The notes under the pieces were generated by a model, which made no database searches, was not told the DNA's origin, and worked only from the letters and a program-made list of their open reading frames with translations. Position numbers and translations under genes: made by a program. Shown here piece after piece: positions 1 to 9,075 of a stretch of 64,000 bases of DNA. This DNA is from Amycolatopsis anabasis. Lineage in GTDB: Bacteria > Actinomycetota > Actinomycetes > Mycobacteriales > Pseudonocardiaceae. Every line of letters starts with the position of its first letter. The stretch's first letter is position 1. Location: contig NZ_VTHK01000012.1 of assembly GCF_009765355.1 (NCBI RefSeq), forward strand, positions 62,001-126,000, given 5' to 3'.

Positions 1-587
1 GTATCGCAGATGCTTTGGTGCGGGCGCACCGGCGCCCGGGGCTCCGGAGGCGTCCCGGGCGGGCCGAGTTCGCTGGCCAGCGAGCTCGCTGGCCAGATGA
101 CCTCGCAGGGCACGGCGAGGACCTCGGCGAGCTGTTCCGCGAGGGCGTCGGTGACTGGGCGGCCGGATCCGGTGGAGATTCCGCCGTGCCGGAGTTCCAG
201 CACGCGCCCGTCGACGTCGACGTCGAGATCGACATCGAGCGCAGGACGGTGATCAGCGTCATCGAGGATCTGCCACGCGTGCAGCAGGGCTTCCCACCGC
301 GGCCCGCCCGCTCCCACCGGCCCGGCCACCACCAGGTCCTCGCTGTGCTCGGCCAGCAGCCTCGGCCACTCCACCCGATCCCAGATCCGGGCGATCTGCA
401 GCGCTGGCGCTTCCGGCGCCAGCAACAGCCCGTCGGTTGCTCTCGCCAGCCAGCGCGGCACGGGCGCGGCCGCGGTGAACCGGTACCGGTTCCGAAAGCC
501 CGGCACAAGTTCGAGGGCGTCCATGATGCGCGCGTACCACGCATGCGCTTCCGGAGACCACTGCTGCCAAAAGGTGTCGTCCAGCAT
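1..587 (-). CDS. hypothetical protein, 3' end outside window (partial)
   Basis: Open reading frame on the minus strand that begins at ATG 587 and is still open at base 1, so only about 195 N-terminal residues are visible. The start is supported by a GGGGGAG ribosome-binding motif just upstream (591-600) and by strong G/C bias in third codon positions, which the overlapping plus-strand frame lacks. The protein opens MLDDTFWQQWSPEAHAWYAR. It is soluble, with no signal peptide or membrane segment, and has an Asp-rich stretch (LDVDLDVDVDG) near residue 125. I do not recognise a family. It is divergent from the genes starting at 792/1012 and may share their control region. Confidence 0.6.
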   Translation of the reverse strand, partial: MLDDTFWQQWSPEAHAWYARIMDALELVPGFRNRYRFTAAAPVPRWLARATDGLLLAPEAPALQIARIWDRVEWPRLLAEHSEDLVVAGPVGAGGPRWEALLHAWQILDDADHRPALDVDLDVDVDGRVLELRHGGISTGSGRPVTDALAEQLAEVLAVPCEVIWPASSLASELGPPGTPPEPRAPVRPHQSICD

Positions 588-682
588 CCGCTCCCCCAAG
601 TCCTGGCGCGCCCTCGCTTCTGCTCACCGGCGCGAACGCTCACCACACCAGCTTCCCACCGTCTGTAACAGATTGTGAGCCT

Positions 683-697
683 TCAGTGGATCACTGA
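683..697. promoter_or_regulatory. candidate operator palindrome
   Basis: Perfect inverted repeat TCAGTG-GAT-CACTGA in the A+T-richer divergent gap. It lies 96 bases upstream of the minus-strand start at 587 and about 27 bases before a TAGGGT hexamer (724-729) on the plus strand. Size and position fit the binding site of a dimeric repressor. No regulator gene is adjacent, so its ligand is unknown. Confidence 0.4.
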
Positions 698-791
698 CCA
701 GCGTTTAGCTGCGGATTTCCGAGTAGGGTTACATCAAGACACGATTTGTGGTTACTCTGTGTCCTAGTTGACGTTCCCCGGGGGAGGAACG

Positions 792-926
792 GTGTCGACT
801 CGACGTGGCGCGTACACGGCTCGTGCCGCAGCCGCGCCAGCGGGCCGGTGCGTCGTTCTCACCTCTCCTCGGCCGATCGTCGGCGGTACTGCACATCTGG
901 GGTGCTGGCGCGTGCGCCAGGGATAG
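792..926 (+). CDS. possible 44-residue small protein
   Basis: GTG-started ORF preceded by a strong GGGGGAGGAACG motif at correct spacing, the same type of ribosome-binding site seen before many genes here. It would encode a small basic, Arg/Ala-rich peptide with two cysteines, starting MSTRRGAYTARAAAAPAG. It stops 85 bases before the next gene. The codon pattern is not decisive and no family is recognised. It could be a leader peptide or a chance ORF. Confidence 0.25.
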   Translation: MSTRRGAYTARAAAAPAGRCVVLTSPRPIVGGTAHLGCWRVRQG

Positions 927-1011
927 GAGATGACTGCGGTAGCGGGAAGAGCGCAACTCGTGTGGGGACACGAGGCTCATCCGGCACCGGCGAACCTTGG
1001 GGGAACACCAG

Positions 1012-2700
1012 ATGAGCGAGAACGACGGCGAGCCGCCGGCGGTAGTGCCGTCGGGGCAGACGGCCTACCAATGGACGATTGCCGCACAGGGGTTTATTTC
1101 GTTGTTCCAGCGGTTGGCCGCCAACCGCGAGCGCAAAGGCCGGATGGCCTACGACGATGCCGAGCAGGCCGCCCTGGCGCACCTGCAACGCCAGGTGCCG
1201 CCGATGCGGCTGATGAGCACCGAGGAACAGGAAGCCTGGCAGCGGCGCGTCCCCGCCGATCTGGCCACGCAGACCGACGGCGAACCGTTCGCCGTGTGGT
1301 GGGCGAAAATGGACGACGAGGGCAGCGGCTGGGGAGTCGAGGCCCACACTTACACCCCCTCGGGGGCGCCGAGTTCGTCGTTGTTCGTCGTCTGCCGCGA
1401 CCACGAGGACGCCATTGAGCTTTCCCGGTGGCTGCGGGACCATCCGACCCCGCGCGACCTCGCGCGCATCCACGAAGTCGCCGGACACTCCCCCGGCGAG
1501 TACGAGTTCACCGCAGACGCTGACGGCGCCGAACAGAACACCGGTCCCCGGCGCGGCGGTGACCGCGCGGCCCGCCCGCTCGTGCTCGGCGAAGACGCGT
1601 GGGCAGCGGCGCTGGGCCGCAACGTGCCCGAGCCGCTGGCCACCCGGCTGCTCGCCGAGAGCGACCTGAACCATCCGGATTTCCCCGCCTGGCAGGAACT
1701 GCATCGGCTCGCCAACGAGGAGGTCGGCCGGGTCGGTGCCGACCCCGACAAGCTGGCCGGCGTGATCGGCCGGATGCTCAGTGGGTGGCGCGAGGTCAAA
1801 TGGCCGTCGAGGGCGGCGCATTCCGTGCTCAACCAGGCTCGTGAGCTACCGCGCTACGAGGACATGGTCCGCTCGACTTTCCCGGGCCAGCAGGCCGGTC
1901 CGGCCCCGGGAACCGGCGCTCGCGACGAACGCGGGCGCGGCCCGGGAGGGGGCAACGGCATGGTCGTCGACAGCGAGGTCGTGGACACGACGCCGCCGCG
2001 GCCGCGCGCGGGCAGCTCACCAGCTGAGGCGCTGAAATGGGCGCAAAGCCTGGATCCGCGCAACCTGGAGCACCGAGTGATGGCGAAGGCCGAATACACC
2101 CGGTGGGGATCAGCCGTGGACGAGGTTCTGCAGGAGAAGTTCCCGTCGGTGGTTCCCAAAGCCAAAGACACCGCCCGTAAGGAAGCGCGCCGCCGCGGCG
2201 AAGCACCGGTTGCGGCCGCCACGACCGGCACGTCGGCGGCGGAGACCCCGGCGGCGCGCGAGATCGACGCCGAGACCCTGGCCGCACATGCCAAGGACGT
2301 GGAACGGCTCGACCCTGCGAAGTCCATCGACCGGCGGGCAGCGCTCACGATGCTCGGCCACGTGCCGCCCGAGATCGACCGGATGATCGCGGACAAGTTC
2401 GCCGATGACGAGCGGATCACCGAGCGCGTCACCGAGCTGTACCCGGACGGGCTGCCCGAGGCCGCCTCCTGGCGCAACCGGGCAGACGCGGACGACGCAC
2501 ACGCCGCCGCCAACATGTCCACACCGGACTCTCCACAGACACCGGCGGTCGACGAACAGGCGCAGGGGCAAGCAGCCGCCACCGGGGAGCAGCACGCCGC
2601 CAACGCCGAGAAAGCCGCCGCAGGCGCGGCCAGCGCCCGGACCGCCACAGTGCGCCATCCCGGCGCCACACCGCCAGCACGCCCGCGTACTCGCCGCTGA
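1012..2700 (+). CDS. conserved-type mobile-element protein of unknown function
   Basis: A 562-residue soluble protein. ATG 1012 is chosen over an in-frame TTG at 997 because TTGGGGGAACACCAG gives a ribosome-binding site at good spacing. Residues 1-150 form a globular-looking Trp-rich part (for example FAVWWAKMDDEGSGWGVEAH). Residues 180-280 form a second helical part (PDFPAWQELHRLANEEVGRV). The rest is Ala/Glu/Pro-rich, with predicted helices and a disordered C-terminus ending in PARPRTRR. There is no signal peptide, membrane segment or recognisable catalytic motif. It is the first long gene of a plus-strand block continuing through two DnaB-N-like proteins, which hints at a DNA-processing or accessory role, but that is only context. 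Confidence 0.6.
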   Translation: MSENDGEPPAVVPSGQTAYQWTIAAQGFISLFQRLAANRERKGRMAYDDAEQAALAHLQRQVPPMRLMSTEEQEAWQRRVPADLATQTDGEPFAVWWAKMDDEGSGWGVEAHTYTPSGAPSSSLFVVCRDHEDAIELSRWLRDHPTPRDLARIHEVAGHSPGEYEFTADADGAEQNTGPRRGGDRAARPLVLGEDAWAAALGRNVPEPLATRLLAESDLNHPDFPAWQELHRLANEEVGRVGADPDKLAGVIGRMLSGWREVKWPSRAAHSVLNQARELPRYEDMVRSTFPGQQAGPAPGTGARDERGRGPGGGNGMVVDSEVVDTTPPRPRAGSSPAEALKWAQSLDPRNLEHRVMAKAEYTRWGSAVDEVLQEKFPSVVPKAKDTARKEARRRGEAPVAAATTGTSAAETPAAREIDAETLAAHAKDVERLDPAKSIDRRAALTMLGHVPPEIDRMIADKFADDERITERVTELYPDGLPEAASWRNRADADDAHAAANMSTPDSPQTPAVDEQAQGQAAATGEQHAANAEKAAAGAASARTATVRHPGATPPARPRTRR

Positions 2701-2775
2701 CCGGCCGCGTGCAGCGCCGTGGGGGCCGCGCTGCACGCGGTCATCCCGCAGCCAGCAGTTCCAGGGGGGAACACC

Positions 2776-4653
2776 ATGACCGAACCCACTCCAACCGTCG
2801 TAGACGGACGCCCGGCCGAAGAAGTCCGGACCAGCGCACCGAACGAGCCCACCAGTCCAACGTCCACAAGGGACGACCAGGCGGCCAGGGAAGACGAGGC
2901 GCAGCCGGAAAGCTCCGGGGCAGAATCCCCAACGGCCGCAGATAACGAGCGGAAAGAACAGCGCCAGTACCAAACCCTGGGCGGTCTGCTCAACGCGCAC
3001 AATCTGTTCGATGTGATCAAGAAGAGCCAGCGTCCGCTCGAAGAGCACCACCTCATCACACCGGAACTGCGCGCGATCTACAGCACCGTGAAAGGCCTTG
3101 CGGAAGCGGGAGCACTACGCGATGTGCGGGAGATCGTAGGTGACGACAAGCGCAAGCAAGCGGCGTTCGGCAACTACACGGCTGTATTCGAGGCCCTGCG
3201 GGATCAGCGATTCATCCCCGCAGCGGTCGCCGACCCTGCGGAACTGGTCACCCGCCTGAATGCTGCCGTCCCGGCCAACGATGGTTTTCAGGTACCGGAT
3301 ACCGACCTCCGTGCGGCGATCGCGCCGACGGAAGCAGCCGACAGCGCACAGGCGACACGGGCGAAACCTCAGCAGGCGACTGCCGCCCAGACTCCGCCTC
3401 CCGACGACTCCGGCGCCACACCCGAGGACGGCGACACCGCCCCCGGACAAGAGGAGGACGAACCGACCCTCTATACATACCAACGAAATCTGCTGCCCGA
3501 GCATGCGTTGATCGGCAGCCTGATCCACGCTCCGAACGCGATCAACGACCTGGAAAAGTTCCTGGGACCGCGCGACTTTTCTTCGCAGTCAGTGCGGGCG
3601 ATCTACACCACCGTGCGTGGTCTCGCGGTGTCCCGTGAACTAATCGATGTTCTCTCCGTGCAAGGGGACGGCCCCCGCAAGGAAGCCGCGGACAAGAACC
3701 GCCTCGCAGTGGTCCGTGCGCTGGCCGACCAGCGATTCACGCAGGACACGGTTCCGAACGCATCCAGACTGCTCGCACAGATGTATCGCGCCGCACCAGC
3801 GGAAACACTGCCCTACCGTGGCGTTTACGACGAGGGCGCGCAGATGCGCCTGGGCAGAATGGTGTTAGAGGACTCCATCCGTCGTCACGTCGAAGGACTC
3901 GGCGTGCAGATGGTGCGGCCAGCGGCATTGACCCGGCCGCCGCTCGTCCAGGGGCGCGGCACGGTTGAAGAGATGCGGTCCAACCTCGCGCTGGTCGACG
4001 CCTCGCTCGATAAGCTCGCGCAGCGTCTGGCTCTCGCGGTGGAACGCACCGGTCCGGCCGCGCACCAGTCCGACATCGACCCTGCCCGGGTCGCTCAGAA
4101 CGAGGCGAAGCCATACAAGCCGTGGCGTGGATGGCTGACCAAAGCGCAGGTGTACCGTGCCGAGCGGCACCTGATCCACCTTGCCCTGTACTCGGGCACC
4201 GGGCTGGATATCGACCTGACCCCAGACGACTTCTCCAACCGGCGTCACGCCAACACCTGGGCCGCGATCCAACGGGTCCAAGCCGCCGGCGAGACGGTCA
4301 ATGCCACATCGGTGTTCCTGGCAGTCAAACCCGCGGACTTGGCCCGGGAAAACCATCCACGGCCGGTGCTGTCGGACAAGACGATCCTCGACATGGGCAC
4401 CGTCGAACCCAAGAACGACGAAGCCAGGATCGGCCGTTCGCTGCGCACCGTGGTCACGGCCGGCCTCAGGAAGTTCTCCGGGAACTCCCGCGATGCCGTA
4501 CAGGCGGCGGCCCGCAACCGCGGTGTCGATCCACAAGCGCTGCTGAATTACGCCAAGGACGAGGTCAGCAAGCTGACCAAACGGGCCGACACCGCCGGAA
4601 CGCAGCACCAACGGGCCACCGAGATGCTCGGCAACCGCGGGGCAACGAGATGA
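2776..4653 (+). CDS. DnaB N-terminal-domain-like repeat protein without helicase domain (three repeats)
   Basis: A 625-residue protein starting at ATG 2776 behind CAGGGGGGAACACC. After an acidic low-complexity N-terminus it has three copies of a helical module resembling the N-terminal domain of replicative helicase DnaB: about residues 65-170, 235-360 (LLPEHALIGSLIHAP, then LGPRDFSSQSVRAIYTTV) and 460-555 (AERHLIHLALYSG, then LTPDDFSNRRHANTWAAI). DnaB's RecA-like ATPase domain, with Walker A and B, is absent. The DnaB N-terminal domain mediates ring assembly and primase/loader contacts. A protein made only of such modules might bind host DnaB or primase, but that is inference. It is paralogous to the gene at 4978-6243. 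Confidence 0.7.
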   Translation: MTEPTPTVVDGRPAEEVRTSAPNEPTSPTSTRDDQAAREDEAQPESSGAESPTAADNERKEQRQYQTLGGLLNAHNLFDVIKKSQRPLEEHHLITPELRAIYSTVKGLAEAGALRDVREIVGDDKRKQAAFGNYTAVFEALRDQRFIPAAVADPAELVTRLNAAVPANDGFQVPDTDLRAAIAPTEAADSAQATRAKPQQATAAQTPPPDDSGATPEDGDTAPGQEEDEPTLYTYQRNLLPEHALIGSLIHAPNAINDLEKFLGPRDFSSQSVRAIYTTVRGLAVSRELIDVLSVQGDGPRKEAADKNRLAVVRALADQRFTQDTVPNASRLLAQMYRAAPAETLPYRGVYDEGAQMRLGRMVLEDSIRRHVEGLGVQMVRPAALTRPPLVQGRGTVEEMRSNLALVDASLDKLAQRLALAVERTGPAAHQSDIDPARVAQNEAKPYKPWRGWLTKAQVYRAERHLIHLALYSGTGLDIDLTPDDFSNRRHANTWAAIQRVQAAGETVNATSVFLAVKPADLARENHPRPVLSDKTILDMGTVEPKNDEARIGRSLRTVVTAGLRKFSGNSRDAVQAAARNRGVDPQALLNYAKDEVSKLTKRADTAGTQHQRATEMLGNRGATR

Positions 4654-4717
4654 CCGGGCTCGGACACGCGAACTCGCCGATCAGGCACATCACCGGGACA
4701 ACGTCGAGGAGATCACC

Positions 4718-4981
4718 ATGACAGAACCGCAGCGCGAAATCACGGCAGAGGACATGGACGCCCATGTCCGGGCTGGCCGCGCCCAGCGCTGGACGCGATC
4801 GCTGGGCGGAGCAGTGCCAGACGCGGTCAAGATGAACAACGATTGGTACGTGCGGGAACTGGGCAGGGAGGACTACATCCCAGCGTCGCCCAGGTTGGCC
4901 GCACTGTTCGACGACGCGGACGCGCGCCTGTCCCTCGCCGACGAGGCTGTTGCTAAGGCTGACGTCCGCGCAGGCGGATGA
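4718..4981 (+). CDS. small hypothetical protein
   Basis: An 87-residue acidic protein starting at ATG 4718 with GAGGAG upstream. Its stop overlaps the next start in an ATGA arrangement (4978-4981), so translation is probably coupled to the second DnaB-N-like gene. The sequence begins MTEPQREITAEDMDAHVRAG and contains NNDWYVRELGREDYIP. There is no membrane segment. I do not recognise a family. Its place between two DnaB-N-like paralogues suggests it works with them. Confidence 0.6.
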   Translation: MTEPQREITAEDMDAHVRAGRAQRWTRSLGGAVPDAVKMNNDWYVRELGREDYIPASPRLAALFDDADARLSLADEAVAKADVRAGG

Positions 4982-6243
4982 CCGCGCCCGCCCCGAACAC
5001 CACAGGGGCGCCAAGCAGCGCGGCCGGGAGCCGCAGTGCCGCGGCCGCCGGTGCGGCGGGTACGCCCGCCGCCGCAGCAGCGGTTGCGGCGGCGGTTCCG
5101 CAGCCATCCGGAGCGACCCGGCACGCGGAGCGCGCGGTGGTCGGCGCCTTGCTACGTCGCCCGGATCGGTTGCGCGACGTGCGAGAGTGGCTCCGTCCGG
5201 AGGATTTCGCCGACCCGCAACTGGGCCAGGCCTACGCGGCCATCGAGTCCCTGCACGCCCAGGGCCGCCTGCACTCGGTGCCCGAGGACGAGCTGGTCAG
5301 GGCCGAGTTCTCCGCCGAGACGCGCTCCACCATCATCGGCAACGCCCTCACGGTGAAGGACGCCTTGGCCGACGGCCCCGCCGGAAGCGCCCGCTACGGC
5401 CAGCTGATGCACGACGTGCTCGCCGCGGCCCCGACCAGCGCGGCGCCACGGCACCACCGCTACGCGCATATCGTGCTCGAAGGCTCGTTCCGGCGCCAGA
5501 TCGAGCAACGAGCCGTCCACATGAGACTGTTGAGCATTTCTGCCGCTTCTGGCGAGGTGGCCGCGATCGACCCGGCACAACTGCGCCACGACCTGGTCCA
5601 GATGAGCAACCGGCTCAGCCGCGCCAGCGGATTCGGCACGGTCAATGCCGTCGACCAGCCGGACTTGATTCCGATTCCCGCAACCTCGCCACCGGCGAAT
5701 CTGGTCGAGCGTGCGGAGAAGCGACTCATCGCTGCCGTGTTGGCCGACCTCGAGCACGGGCGCCCGGATCTGCGCGAGCGCTTCGAACCCCGCGACTTCT
5801 CCACCCCCGAGCATGCCAGCACTTGGCGAGCGATCCTCGCGGTGGGCAATACCGAACTCGCGGCACCGATCGATCCGATTCTCGTGGCGTTCGAAACCGA
5901 GAAGATCTCGGGCAATCCCGGGCTCGACGCCGAGGAACTTCTGGCGATGAGCCGCAAACCCGCACCGGTCAACGACGCCACGCTCTCCACCGTGGCGCAG
6001 GCCGCGCTCTATCGCCATGGGCAGGAGATGGCGACGACGATGCACGCCGCGGCGAACGACCGCGGCCGCCCGATCCGCGACGTGGTGGACACCGCTCGCT
6101 CGGCCGAATCCCAACTGCAACGCGACGCGAAGCGGCTGACCGGCCGCCCCGCGCAAACCCCGCTCACCCGCGTGCTCGACGACGCGCCAACGCCCCGGCC
6201 GCACCCGCCGGCGGAGCAGCAGCCGCGGGGCCGCCTGCGCTAG
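4978..6243 (+). CDS. DnaB N-terminal-domain-like repeat protein without helicase domain (two repeats)
   Basis: A 421-residue protein starting at ATG 4978, overlapping the previous stop by four bases. An Ala-rich N-terminus of about 38 residues precedes a DnaB-N-like module (RHAERAVVGALLRRPDRLRD, then LRPEDFADPQLGQAYAAIE), a helical linker (HIVLEGSFRRQIEQRAVHM) and a second module at about residues 240-330 (VERAEKRLIAAVLADLEHG, then FEPRDFSTPEHASTWRAIL). No P-loop or RecA core follows. The linker matches the upstream paralogue (MVLEDSIRRHVEGLGVQM), so the pair arose by duplication. A role in manipulating the replicative helicase is plausible but unproven. Confidence 0.7.
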   Translation: MTAPAPNTTGAPSSAAGSRSAAAAGAAGTPAAAAAVAAAVPQPSGATRHAERAVVGALLRRPDRLRDVREWLRPEDFADPQLGQAYAAIESLHAQGRLHSVPEDELVRAEFSAETRSTIIGNALTVKDALADGPAGSARYGQLMHDVLAAAPTSAAPRHHRYAHIVLEGSFRRQIEQRAVHMRLLSISAASGEVAAIDPAQLRHDLVQMSNRLSRASGFGTVNAVDQPDLIPIPATSPPANLVERAEKRLIAAVLADLEHGRPDLRERFEPRDFSTPEHASTWRAILAVGNTELAAPIDPILVAFETEKISGNPGLDAEELLAMSRKPAPVNDATLSTVAQAALYRHGQEMATTMHAAANDRGRPIRDVVDTARSAESQLQRDAKRLTGRPAQTPLTRVLDDAPTPRPHPPAEQQPRGRLR

Positions 6244-6311
6244 TTCCCCAGTCCTACCGCCACTTATCCATTGCCGTGCACAGCCTTCCTTTGCAGGTCA
6301 AGGAGTTCTCG

Positions 6312-6755
6312 ATGAAGCAGCTGTCCCCGTTGGGCGTTTCGATCAGTGTGCAGCGCCGCGTGCGCGCCGAAGACTCGGTGCAATCCATGGCCGACGAAAG
6401 CCCCGAATACGCTCGCAAGCCCAACGTCCTAGGTTCGGCCCACCTGTTGAAGCTGGCCGAAGGCCCGTGCATGGAAGAGATCCGCAAGTTCATCACCGCC
6501 GACGACTGGAGTCTCGGCAAGACGATGTTCATCGAGCATCACCGGCCCGCTGTCATCGGCACCGAGATCACGATCACCGCGTCCTGCCTCGAAGCCGAAG
6601 GCCCATCCAGCGCCTGGAAAGTCGACGTACGCAACGAGCACGCTGCCATCCTCAGCCGAGTGTGGCTGTGGTTCAAGGTGGTGGATTCCACCGAGTACGA
6701 GCAGCGTCTTCGCGAAGAGAGACGTCTGCTCGCGAACGTCCCCGTGGCTGGCTGA
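6312..6755 (+). CDS. FlK-like hotdog-fold thioesterase family protein
   Basis: A 147-residue protein. ATG 6312 follows AAGGAG at six-base spacing. The layout matches fluoroacetyl-CoA thioesterase FlK and relatives: SPEYARKPNVLGSAHLLKL, LAEGPCMEEI (position of the FlK active-site Glu), SLGKTMFIEHHRP (position of the FlK His) and a final WLWFKVV strand. Family members hydrolyse acyl-CoA thioesters or bind acyl groups. The substrate cannot be read here. It is the last gene of the plus-strand block and converges on the minus-strand gene ending at 6824. A second protein of this family lies at 55477-55953. Confidence 0.75.
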   Translation: MKQLSPLGVSISVQRRVRAEDSVQSMADESPEYARKPNVLGSAHLLKLAEGPCMEEIRKFITADDWSLGKTMFIEHHRPAVIGTEITITASCLEAEGPSSAWKVDVRNEHAAILSRVWLWFKVVDSTEYEQRLREERRLLANVPVAG

Positions 6756-6823
6756 TGTTGTCACTGCGGCGGTCGCCACCTTGACCATGCGGCCAGTATC
6801 TCGTGGGCTCCCCTGCACGCTCG

Positions 6824-7351
6824 CTACGGGGCGGGGCGCGCCGGGATGGTTGCCGTGGTGGCCAGCCAGCGGGCTCCTGGCGGCGGTACCGGGAAGCCGA
6901 TGGCCGCCGCGGTCAGCAGGCGGATTCCGCGTTGCCGGTCCCTGGGATTGTCGGGTACGCCGCGCCGTCGGAAGTCGTCGAGCACGTCGGCATCGATGTC
7001 TCCGGGGCCGACCGTGGCGCTCCACCACAGGCCGGTGCGCCACCAGTCGTGATCGGTGATTGCGCCGTCGGTATCGGCGTGCAGCAGGAGCTGCTCGACC
7101 AGCGCCCTGCCCATGCAGCGAGTCCACTGCCGACGAGTGGCTGGCGTGCTCGCCTGTGTCCGGGCGGCCCGCACGATGGTGGCCACCGCGACCTGTGTGC
7201 CGGTCGCGTCCCGCACGAGCATCGCCGGTGGGTTCTGGTCGAACACCATCAGCGACAGCACATCCAGTGCGGTGAGATCCTCGCCCCGGATGCGTGGGCG
7301 GGCGCCGGTGTCGCGGTGCCCGGTCCACTCAATCGTGTACAGGTCGTCCAC
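6824..7351 (-). CDS. hypothetical protein downstream of ATP-grasp ligase
   Basis: A 175-residue soluble protein. GTG 7351 is chosen for its GGGGAC motif nine bases upstream and because the coding pattern begins there (VDDLYTIEWTGHRDTG). The open frame continues further upstream but is then antisense-like shadow of the ATP-grasp gene. It contains a Trp-rich segment (DHDWWRTGLWWSATVGPG) and ends near SPRARP-type basic residues. No family is recognised. It is separated by 80 bases from the upstream ATP-grasp gene and is probably cotranscribed with it, so it may act on the same substrate. Confidence 0.55.
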   Translation of the reverse strand: MDDLYTIEWTGHRDTGARPRIRGEDLTALDVLSLMVFDQNPPAMLVRDATGTQVAVATIVRAARTQASTPATRRQWTRCMGRALVEQLLLHADTDGAITDHDWWRTGLWWSATVGPGDIDADVLDDFRRRGVPDNPRDRQRGIRLLTAAAIGFPVPPPGARWLATTATIPARPAP

Positions 7352-7431
7352 GGTGATGTCCCCTTCCCGCGAGCCCCGACTTGGGGCGTGCGTTTGGTTG
7401 GCCGCGAAGAGCGCGAGCACGGTGTGACGGC

Positions 7432-8895
7432 TCAGCGGACGGCGCGGCGCACGGCCGCGATGCACCGGCGGCCGAACGGGGTCAGTTCCGTGCCGTCGGG
7501 CACGGTCAGGTCGGTGCTGGCGGTCAGGCGGGCGAGCGTCGCGCCGGGGGCCAGCCGTGTACCGGGGCGCGGTGTGGCCTGGAGCCGGATTTCGCCTGTC
7601 CCCGCGTCGGGTAATCCGGTTAGGCCGGGTGCCCGCGAGAGGAGATCGGTGCCGTCCAGGCGATACAGCCCGAGCGGCGGAGAGTGCTCGACGATCTGGT
7701 CGCTGCCGGTCCAGTGGACGACCAGTTGCGTCATCCGGCGCACCGGCCCGGATACGTCCGCGCCGCGGTGCTGGCCCAGAGCCGCGCGCACGTGGCGGTC
7801 CAGGACCGTTGTGTGGCCGCGCTCGGCCTCCAACTCGGCCAGCAGCCCGGTGGACGTTTGCAGGCGGGCGTTGATCTCCAGCAGTACCGGCCCGGTCGGG
7901 GTGAGGACGAAGTCGGCGCCGAACGCGCCCCGGTACCCGAGTTCGTGCAGCCAGGCCCCGATCCGGTAGGTCAGCAGCTCCCCCGCGAACCTGGTCGCCT
8001 CGCCCAGGTAGTCGGTGGCTCCGAAGATGTTGCCGCAGTGGGTGCCGAACTCGGCTCCCACCTCGGCGATGCCGGTCAGCTGGATCGACGGGGCGGTCAC
8101 GATCGCCGCATCGGCGAAGACCACGCCGTGGTAGTTCACGATCACATCTCCGGTGAACGACGAGATCAGCCAGGCGGGCACCTGCGGACTCTTGGTGACG
8201 ATGCGCTGGAAGTCGGTGTCCTCGAAGGCCAGGTAGGTGCCGCTGCCGACCGAGCCGGTGGGCTCCTGCAGCACGCACGGCAACCCCACCGCCCCGGTGA
8301 TGTCGTCGATATCGACCGCGTCGGCGAGTGCGGCGACACTGCGTGGCACGGGCAGTGCGGAGCGGCGTAGCCATTCCCGGGTCACGATCTTGTTCGTGAG
8401 GACGGTTGCCGCGGTGTCGTGAAAGTCCGCGATGTCGGCCTGTTCCGGGTGCGTGCGTGCCCACACCGTCCAGGCCGGGCTCGGCGCCCACGGAACGATC
8501 AGCGCGGGTCGGTCGGGGGATGCGACCGCGTTCACCGACACCGCGGCGAAGCGGACGAGGTCGTCCAGGTCGGTGGCGTTCCAGCGCCGCCGCACGCCGC
8601 CGAGGTCTTCCAGCGACCACCCGCCAACCGTGGTGACGGGCCAGCAATCGCTATTCGGCTCGCCGGTCACCAGTGCCACCGGCGGGAAAGCACCGGGAGC
8701 AACCCGGCCGGAGGCGGTCACCAGCGGCAGAAGATCATCACCGTGAGGGCTGACGAGAACCAGCGGCCGGTCACCGGGCCCGATTTCCGGGAGGGCGGAA
8801 CGACGTAGGTGGTCAGTGTCCGGAGGCCGGTCAATCCTGCCTGGCACCGGTAATTCCCCGGTGCCTGCGAATTCGAGGACTCCCCCTGCTCGCAC
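7432..8895 (-). CDS. ATP-grasp domain protein (predicted carboxylate-amine/thiol ligase)
   Basis: A 487-residue protein. The start is GTG 8895, preceded by AAAGGAG at ideal spacing; the frame runs 14 codons further without a better start. The N-terminal 150 residues look like a pre-ATP-grasp Rossmann-type part (PLVLVSPHGDDLLPLV). The ATP-grasp core includes TNKIVTREWLRRSALPVP, a glycine-rich nucleotide loop (LQEPTGSVGSGTYLA) and the metal-binding LLEINARLQTST near residue 325. Such enzymes form an acyl-phosphate and ligate it to an amine or thiol. The substrate is unknown. No RiPP methyltransferase or clear precursor is next to it. It lies between two unknown genes in a minus-strand trio. Confidence 0.75.
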   Translation of the reverse strand: MRAGGVLEFAGTGELPVPGRIDRPPDTDHLRRSALPEIGPGDRPLVLVSPHGDDLLPLVTASGRVAPGAFPPVALVTGEPNSDCWPVTTVGGWSLEDLGGVRRRWNATDLDDLVRFAAVSVNAVASPDRPALIVPWAPSPAWTVWARTHPEQADIADFHDTAATVLTNKIVTREWLRRSALPVPRSVAALADAVDIDDITGAVGLPCVLQEPTGSVGSGTYLAFEDTDFQRIVTKSPQVPAWLISSFTGDVIVNYHGVVFADAAIVTAPSIQLTGIAEVGAEFGTHCGNIFGATDYLGEATRFAGELLTYRIGAWLHELGYRGAFGADFVLTPTGPVLLEINARLQTSTGLLAELEAERGHTTVLDRHVRAALGQHRGADVSGPVRRMTQLVVHWTGSDQIVEHSPPLGLYRLDGTDLLSRAPGLTGLPDAGTGEIRLQATPRPGTRLAPGATLARLTASTDLTVPDGTELTPFGRRCIAAVRRAVR

Positions 8896-9075
8896 GTTAG
8901 TCTCCTTTCGATATGGCTTCTTTGCCGCGCATAACACGGCTGGTGATCACGCGCTGGCTTGTCCTTTCCTGCCGAAGATGCTCACTGGTGGCCCCCGTTT
9001 GCCGCCGTTTCCGGAGTAGTTGAATCCCGGGGGCGGGGTCTTGTTCCGGGGGAGTTGAGCATTTGCCTTGGCCGC

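Larger units (their letters stand above)
588..1011. other. divergent intergenic region with possible promoter elements
   Basis: This 424-base gap separates a minus-strand gene (start 587) from the plus-strand block (start 1012). Bases 660-780 are clearly more A+T rich than the coding DNA around them. The region holds a perfect 15-bp palindrome (683-697), a TAGGGT hexamer at 724-729 that fits the actinobacterial -10 pattern TAGRRT but has no well-spaced -35 box, and a 44-codon ORF (792-926) with a good ribosome-binding site. Its position suggests a divergent control region. No RNA gene is recognisable. Confidence 0.4.

Noticed and set aside
15..668. 217-codon plus-strand ORF at the left end
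   Set aside because: The minus-strand frame from 587 has a good ribosome-binding site and better third-position bias. The plus-strand product is Arg/Pro-rich shadow sequence.
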